Assembly (NCBI GenBank): GCA_039720395.1
Contig: CM077822.1
Coordinates: 22,837,267-22,901,266, forward strand
Length of the DNA stretch: 64,000 nucleotides
Origin: Liquidambar formosana
Lineage: Eukaryota; Streptophyta; Magnoliopsida; Saxifragales; Altingiaceae
Direction: 5' to 3'
Shown: piece after piece, positions 59,250 through 64,000 of the stretch
How positions within the stretch are numbered: position 1 is the stretch's first letter
Layout of the letters: every line of letters starts with the position of its first letter
The notes under the pieces: generated by a model
The model's input: only the letters and a program-made list of their open reading frames with translations
What the model was told of the DNA's origin: nothing
Databases searched by the model: none
Translations under genes and position numbers: made by a program

Positions 59250-60878
59250 AAAAACTTGATTTAGTTATTTAATGTATTGGCACGTTATAATACTCAACAG
59301 AAAGAAAAGTGTGTTTGTTGAACACTGCTTTTTCCGCTCATGTATAGTCTCTGGCTGAAAGGAAAATGAAATTTTTACGAATAATTGGTTTCACCAAATG
59401 TCCCTGTCTTCTGAAATTTAGTGGCATCAATGACTAATTTAATAATGATGAAAAAAAGATGAGACTAGGGTTTTTAGGAAATGTCTTGGGAGGTACTTGG
59501 GAAGCAGCTTGGGAACTCTGTAGATTCCTAAAAATTGGTTGGGGAGTAAAGCTAACCGACACCCATCCTGTTTGCAGAATATGTTTCTGGAACATTGAAA
59601 ATTTAGTTTGATTGCTTTCCTACAATATGATCATTTGCTTGCCAAAAATTGGTAGGTAATGCAAAGAAAGTCCAGAAACTAAACCACAGCCTCTTAACAT
59701 TTAGGCTTTAGATGCATTTCCATCATGCTTCTATCTGTTCATATGTTGTTTCTCAGGATATCTCATTTGATGTCATTTGGTTACCAGTGATTCTTGTATT
59801 CCACAAGTATCAATTTGTAACTAGGATTCTAAGTAATGCTCTTATCCTCTCTCTGATGGTCACAGCAAGTCCAGCACCATCAACCGGTTCTCCAGTGATA
59901 GGGGTCATTGATGGGAAATTCGAAAGTGGGTATCTTGTTACGGTCACTGTTGGCTCAGAAAAACTAAAGGGTGTCCTTTATCAGACTCCACAGAATCTAG
60001 TACGCCAGGTGCCACAGGGTTACAGCACAACCTCCAAGAATATTGACAATAACCCTGCAGCATCTGGCATGCTCCGTCGCCGGCGTCGGAAAAAATCCGA
60101 GATCAAAAAGAGGGATCCTGCTCATCCAAAACCCAACAGAAGTGGGTACAATTTTTTCTTTGCCGAGCAGCATGCCAGACTGAAGCCTCTCCACCCAGGA
60201 AAGGACAGAGAGATCAGTAGAATGATTGGTGAACTGTGGACGAAACTAAAAGAAAATGAAAAAACTGTAAGAACTATAATATATTTCATAGTTTATGTAT
60301 TCATTTCATTATGTGTTTCTTTACGAAATAGAGAAGGGGGTAGGGTTTGTTTTTTGGTTTTTTTTTTTTTTTTTTGGGGGTGGGGTGGTTGAGCTAGTTG
60401 AGCATATTCTAGCTCTAACTAGTGTTAGCATGCATGGATTATTCAGGTTTATCAGGAGAAAGCTATGAAAGATAAAGAGAGATACAGAATAGAGATGGAG
60501 GATTATAGGGAGAGATTGAGAGCAGGTCAAATCATCAGCGATGCAGTTCCAATACAGCAACGGCTTCCTGAGCTAGATGTTAATATGATGGAAGCAGATG
60601 CGAAGATTGAAACTGGAGGGGACTCTCCTCAGACTCCAGGAAATGAGAGTAGTTCTGGAAAAAGTGATTCTGAAGACAATAAAACCACAGAGAAGGATTT
60701 GGATATGGAGGCATATCCAGGAGGAGAAGTTGGTGTTGAATCTAGCAATGTGGATATGGGGACTTCAGCTGAGGAAGAGGCTTTTGAATTGAGGAAGAGG
60801 GTCGAGAAGCCTGGTGATGAGAGCAAAGAAGTCTTGGGCGATATCCCAATCAGAGATGAAGGAAAATTCAGTACTTAG
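46472..60878 (+). CDS. HMGB15: ARID and HMG-box DNA-binding protein (HMGB15 type)
   Basis: CDS exons: 46472-46641, 51417-51495, 58824-58986, 59085-59216, 59866-60266, 60447-60878 (458 aa). All are GT-AG and phases join correctly. ARID domain at residues ~31-127 (YEDVVASPKLFMATLEKLH ... VGGKELDLHRLFVEVTSRGG ... RRWKEVTAVFSFPSTATNAS). A conserved linker (VIGVIDGKFESGYLVTVTVG) is followed by a basic run (RRRRRKKSEIKKR, ~252-264). HMG box at ~268-338 (PKPNRSGYNFFFAEQHARLK ... DKERYRIEMEDYRERL), then an acidic tail. The start MASSSC was chosen because Arabidopsis HMGB15 begins the same way and has similar length (~448 aa); an in-frame ATG at 46415 would add 19 residues. Family role: nuclear binding of AT-rich and distorted DNA; HMGB15 acts in pollen with MADS factors. 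Introns 1 and 2 are very long. Confidence 0.94.
47302..47356 (+). repeat. G-rich, potential G-quadruplex
   Basis: Ten or more runs of 3-5 G separated by 1-3 bases (GGGGCAGGGGTGGGGGCTGG...) on the transcribed sense strand of intron 1. Confidence 0.8.
49973..50273. mobile_element. Tourist-like (PIF/Harbinger) MITE in HMGB15 intron 1
   Basis: 301 bp. Ends GGGCCTGTTTGGGTGTCCAA and, inverted, GGGCCCATTTGGGTGTCCAA. Flanked by TTA on both sides (49970-49972 and 50274-50276). Inner inverted blocks include GGCACAAATCCATCACCTTG. A different family from the GAGCATCTCCAA elements. Confidence 0.9.
52143..53407. mobile_element. MULE-like element inserted in an LTR
   Basis: Left end AGGGTTCAAAGTCTCG, right end reverse complement CATGGTTCAAAGTCTCG. 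It is flanked by a perfect 9-bp duplication AGGACAACC (52134-52142 and 53408-53416). The subterminal region has many GAGATCTCG / TCTCG / CGAGAC motifs in both orientations. The interior at 52440-52720 is unusually GC-rich and may be captured host DNA, not identified. No transposase seen. Confidence 0.82.
53408..53770 (-). repeat. 3' LTR of the PDS5-carrying element, distal part
   Basis: Together with 52128-52142 it makes the complete LTR. The first bases AGGACAACC (53408-53416) are the second copy of the MULE target duplication. Confidence 0.87.
53926..55021 (-). pseudogene. PDS5: PDS5 cohesin-cofactor gene fragment inside a retrotransposon
   Basis: Minus strand from 55021: 173 codons with VLLRLFDRLAFNLSKVGPFP, LLRHPNTNVRVSVASCIYEI, ITAPIPHSNEQMREVFQII and CLTMLNLGCDELPIEMFQYF, all characteristic of the N-terminal HEAT-repeat region of plant PDS5. 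A frameshift near 54500-54540 and a stop at ~54421 interrupt it. It resumes as KLGEQVLTNCADKVKPHLME and LGSVLDDYAPTVASIHKE. The SVLDDYA-TV motif appears again at the 3' end (53926-53980), so the end was locally duplicated. About 360 residues are contiguous without introns, although plant PDS5 genes have many introns, which suggests capture through an mRNA. Intact PDS5 regulates sister-chromatid cohesion; this copy cannot encode a full protein. Confidence 0.88.
55022..55870 (-). other. Leader region of the PDS5-carrying element
   Basis: Contains a run of 19 C at 55050-55068 and a T tract of ~43 at 55579-55622. Short frames in both directions are not convincing. It is GC-richer than its surroundings around 55200-55560. 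Confidence 0.6.
55871..55882 (-). other. Primer binding site (tRNA-Met initiator)
   Basis: Plus strand GCTCTGATACCA at 55871-55882, four bases inside the 5' LTR. It is an exact match to the common plant PBS. Confidence 0.9.
55887..56253 (-). repeat. 5' LTR of the PDS5-carrying element
   Basis: TG...CA bounded, matches 53408-53770 with scattered substitutions and an A-tract length difference near 56161. A TATATATAGG box at 56061-56070 is shared with the other LTR. Confidence 0.88.
56712..56935 (-). pseudogene. RTE-type LINE 3' relic
   Basis: On the minus strand the fragment reads GRAKITWLEAVKKDMFAKDL, the conserved C-terminal tail of plant RTE/LINE reverse-transcriptase polyproteins. On the plus strand it is followed by the typical CTCAACTCAACAAGGCCTTA stretch (56716-56737). 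Only a fragment remains. Confidence 0.65.
57440..57650 (+). mobile_element. L1-type LINE 3' end (probable)
   Basis: GGGCTAAGCCCTTTTTGTTTCTAATACAAATATT-like sequence, then a short (ATA)n tail (57625-57647). This is the usual end of plant L1 elements. No coding part retained. Confidence 0.45.
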
Positions 60879-61390
60879 TAAAGGACATTAAAGTTTTCTA
60901 GGATCGAGGTTGGCTTTCAATGTTCATATAGCTCGGCTGATTATTAGAGCTGCAGTTTAGATATGGTAATTCACTTTTTAATGTTGTTCATTTTCCTTTG
61001 AGTATGCTTCTTTTAATTTGTGAATCCAGCATGCTGTTACAGATGGTTTGCATTTTTGTGAGGACATGGGCTCAAGTTTGGACTACCTTGAAAGACAGTT
61101 TTGTAGGGAAAAGAAATTTTGATGCACTGGTTGACTGAACAGCGCCCTGACTGGTGAATTAATATTAATACTTTTCCTATAAAGAAATGTGGTGGTCAAC
61201 TTGGTCTGTGTCAAGTCAGGGTAAGAGAGAGAGAGAAAGAACAGTATGAAGTATGTATTTGTAATGCCCGTATATGGATGGTTGTGGGTTTTCAGGTTGG
61301 GTCTTATATATGATCTTAAATGGTGACTTTTCCCAGCCAATTTTTGTGTTCCCGTTCTGTTCATATCTGAGCTTCTATATTAAAAGCCTG
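60879..61390 (+). other. 3' UTR and downstream region of HMGB15-type gene
   Basis: No further splice signals are obvious. Several T-rich and TTGT motifs are compatible with poly(A) signals. The end of the transcript is not located. Confidence 0.5.
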
Positions 61391-61669
61391 TTTTGGCTGA
61401 TGACTGGCTTTCTGAATATTTGAATTATATGCAGAATTTGTGCAATTGCAATGAATTTCCTGAATTTATCTTAATCATTGGTTAGACTAATGAAAATATT
61501 TAAACTGCCAAATTTATCCTCGGATCGATTTGGAAAGCTTGTTTTGATGAGTAGAGAGGGACTAAAGTAGTCTGCAATATACATTCCTCAATCTCATTTC
61601 TGGTTTCAAACTTTTGTTCCTATGCGTGGTTATTACTAACATAAAAATTTCTTTTCATCCCACTTAATT

Positions 61670-63215
61670 TACACTTTTTAAGGTTTTATAAAAAATATTA
61701 AAAGTTTTTATGAAAAATAATTGCGTTGTTCATGAAATACATTATTTTGAACAATTTTATAGAAGAAAGTTTTTTCAAAATTTGTTGTTTAAATAGATTT
61801 TTGAACAATTTTTCATGAAACATTATATAAAAATGAAACAGAGAAGATAAATTACTAAAATTTTATTTAAACAATAGATTTTGAAAAAAAAAAATCTTCT
61901 ATAAATTTGTTGAGTAGTGATACATGTGCCGATGCATAGGAGTCGAATTTGTGTGATGACTGATGTGTCAGTTTTTGATACGTTAATGCAAAAAAAGGCC
62001 ACTGAGTGATGTGTCAGTTTTTGATACGTTAATGCAAAAAAAGGCCACTGAGTGAATCCCCGGGGCGCCCATTCAAAAAAGACAAAAAAAACCACTTTCC
62101 TATTTGTAACAAATTACCACCTAAATCACCTAAACAAACAAGATCAAAATTATGCAACGAGAATCCCGCTCAATATAAAAAGGAAGCATTGATCTTTGAG
62201 TTTGAAAAATCAAACAAACTTGATCCAAACGGAAAATAATTTTTGATAAAAATCAGGGAAAAAGATCAAGATAAAATCATCAAAAAAATAAAAAAATAAA
62301 ACAACTCTGTCACTATATTTTTATCTTGAATTCATAGTTATCTTGGATTTTTCAACAAAAAAAAAAAAAAAAACCCAAACTCAAGATAATTATCTAGAGT
62401 GAGATAATTATCTTAAAAAATCCACATAGATACAAGCAAAAAAAAAAGAAAAAGAAAAAAAGAAAAAAAAGAGAACAAGCAAAAGACCACATAGGAACGG
62501 GACCATCTTGTTAAGCCTCCATTGTAAACTAAACAAGCCCTAACTTCGCACAACAAGTTCGAATCGAACCCATTGCAATCTTCGTCAACCATGAGAATTG
62601 CATCATAAAAAATTCAGAACCTTCGCCCATTACCGTCAAGCCCGCGACCACAAACCGATTGCACCCCCAAATCACAGATCTTGGCTGAACACCATCATAG
62701 ATCTTCAGTTGGGAGTTGTGTGATGACTCCTCTTCATCAAGGTCCACTGTTGTGTGACGAGAAAACAACGAGGAGGGTAGAGAGAGAGTTGCAGTCGTCG
62801 GAGCGTCGAAGGCGTTGGGAATTAATGTGGGTATTTGACGGTGGGTGGATGAGAAGAGATTTGCACCCAAAGAAAAAGAAAAGGAAAAAGAAAAAGAAGA
62901 GAGAAGAGATTTCTAAAAAAGGGAATCAATCGGTAATTTCCCCTTTGTTGTGTATCTCATCTTATTAAGAGAGAAGATCTGTGGGGAGATAAAGTAGAGA
63001 GAGGGAGAGGTTATTGCAAGTGGAGGAGGTGGATTCTTCGTGTATTATGTTAAGGGTACCTTTGTCAATTTGGACGAGTCAGGCCCACCCTTGGTTTATA
63101 ATGTCTCGTCCTGTTTTTCATTTCTCAAAGTTGTTTAAAATAATGTTTTCTAATAAATAACGTGAGTAGTTTTTATAAAATTGTTTAATATTTTTTATAA
63201 TCATTTTCGAAGTGG
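61670..63215. mobile_element. Possible element bounded by inverted dispersed repeats
   Basis: The left boundary (61680-61800, ATAAAAAATATTAAAAGTTT ... ATTATTTTGAACAATTTT) is an imperfect inverted copy of the right one (63118-63210, TTTAAAATAATGTTTTCTAA ... AATATTTTTTATAAT). Between them lie a 46-bp exact tandem duplication (61961-62052), A-rich tracts and a GC-richer block (62520-63050) with a minus-strand frame (62529-62870) of unknown nature. The same repeat occurs at 1316 and 7105. Target duplication not determined. Confidence 0.4.
61961..62052. repeat. Exact 46-bp tandem duplication
   Basis: TGATGTGTCAGTTTTTGATA begins each unit (61961 and 62007), and the two units are identical through GGCCACTGAG. 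Confidence 0.9.
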
Positions 63216-63436
63216 CAATAACCCGCCTATATGGGCAATTCTATAAATAAAAATAAATAAATAAAAACGAGTTTACGTGTGTTCCACAATGTGCACCAAC
63301 TAATCCTCCGTTGGGTTTCTTACTCACCAAAAAGAAACCCTCATCGTTCTGCGATTTCGCGTCCCCCTAAGGGCGACGGATTCGTCGGTTTTGTTACAGA
63401 GAGGAGAAGAATCGAAGGTTAGTTCAACACTTCAAC

Positions 63437-63470
63437 CATGGTGGATGGATGGATGGATGGATGGATGGAT
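63437..63470. repeat. (GGAT)n microsatellite
   Basis: About seven GGAT units following CCATGGT. The MDGW-repeat frame over it is not taken as a gene. Confidence 0.85.
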
Positions 63471-63743
63471 AAGCATTTTAATCAAATTCCGTGCATATGT
63501 TTTTCCTTGTCATTCATTCGTTTTTGGATTTTTTAGAGACTGTGTAGCCTTTTTGTTTGGTTCTCGGGAAAAGAATTTGAAAAAAAGAAAAGAAAGCGTC
63601 GAAGAAAGGATGCCATCCTCAGCATATTCGTCTTGTTTCCCTCAATCATCCCAAGAACCAAACGGAGCATAGGGGGGTTTTTTTTTTAAAAAATTTAAAA
63701 ATACTTGGGTTTTGTTTCGAAGGAAATCGAACGAGCTAGCAAC

Positions 63744-64000
63744 ATGGCGGCAGTGGCAAGGATTGGGCGACCGAAGTGGGTTTCGTAAATTTTCCTTATT
63801 TTCGACTATGTTGTGTTTTCTTACATTATATGTATATAATTTCTTAAATTTTTTATTTGCGGCCTATGGAACGTTTTCAGGAATCTTCGAGGAGAGGAGA
63901 AAGGATTAGTGGCCGTCCTCAATGAAGCATCATCATCTGAGGTAGCATCTTTAGGCAAGGCATGTTTTAGGCAATCGTCAAAATTGTCCCCGCCGCCGTC
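63744..64000 (+). CDS. Start of an unidentified gene, truncated by the window end
   Basis: A GC-richer region follows a leader-like sequence at 63290-63420. ATG at 63744 opens MAAVARIGRP. A donor (CCGAA|GTGGGT at 63776) and a good acceptor (TTTTCAG|GAATC at 63881) join in phase 2. This gives an open frame through the end of the window (KNLRGEEKGLVAVLNEASSS ... SSKLSPPP). The alternative donor one codon later leads to a stop after 14 codons. The family is not recognised. An upstream non-coding exon ending at 63418 (GAAG|GTTAGT) is possible. Confidence 0.4.

Noticed and set aside
62529..62870. 113-codon minus-strand frame as a host gene
   Set aside because: No recognised domain, lies between dispersed repeats, and no splice or leader signals; left as unknown within a possible transposon.

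Overview
The window is nuclear DNA from a eudicot plant, probably woody. It is AT-rich and crowded with transposons. It carries GT-AG spliced genes of plant-specific families and a relic of SAG101, an immune gene family of dicots. The species cannot be named from the sequence. Only about 3.8 kb is confidently host coding sequence.

Layout. 1-19286 is transposon territory: an LTR-retroelement fragment at the left edge, a 1-kb foldback MULE-like element (2737-3757), a Helitron relic, smaller MITEs, and a tandem segmental duplication (7037-16429 and 16430-18726). The first duplicate is interrupted by a 6.9-kb copia-type LTR retrotransposon (8272-15213); the second preserves the empty target site. 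The copia element keeps its RT/RNase H on the minus strand, but gag, protease and most of integrase are replaced by unrelated DNA with a plus-strand ORF. Both duplicates also carry a hAT-like element.

19480-27600 holds a gene for a GTD-binding-domain (myosin-binding, MYOB-type) membrane protein; its CDS has three exons and ends in a tiny exon beyond a 3.75-kb intron. 28308-44140 is intergenic, with MITEs, a copia RT relic, a multiply broken SAG101-like pseudogene (31350-33058), a hAT MITE and Helitron ends. 45240-61380 is an ARID-HMG gene (HMGB15 type, six coding exons, 458 aa). Its 7.3-kb second intron contains a non-autonomous LTR retrotransposon that carries a fragment of a PDS5 cohesin-cofactor gene in place of gag/pol. 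One LTR of that element is split by a MULE-like element with a 9-bp target duplication. 61380-63300 is repeats, and a possible new gene starts near 63744 and runs off the right edge.

The host genes belong to unrelated processes: vesicle/actomyosin transport, TIR-type immunity (dead copy) and chromatin/transcription. There is no operon-like logic. The most notable content is the set of chimeric retroelements: the PDS5-carrying element and the copia element with an antisense ORF. Exon models, frames, target-site duplications, PBS and PPT were read by eye; family names are from recognition, not from a database search.
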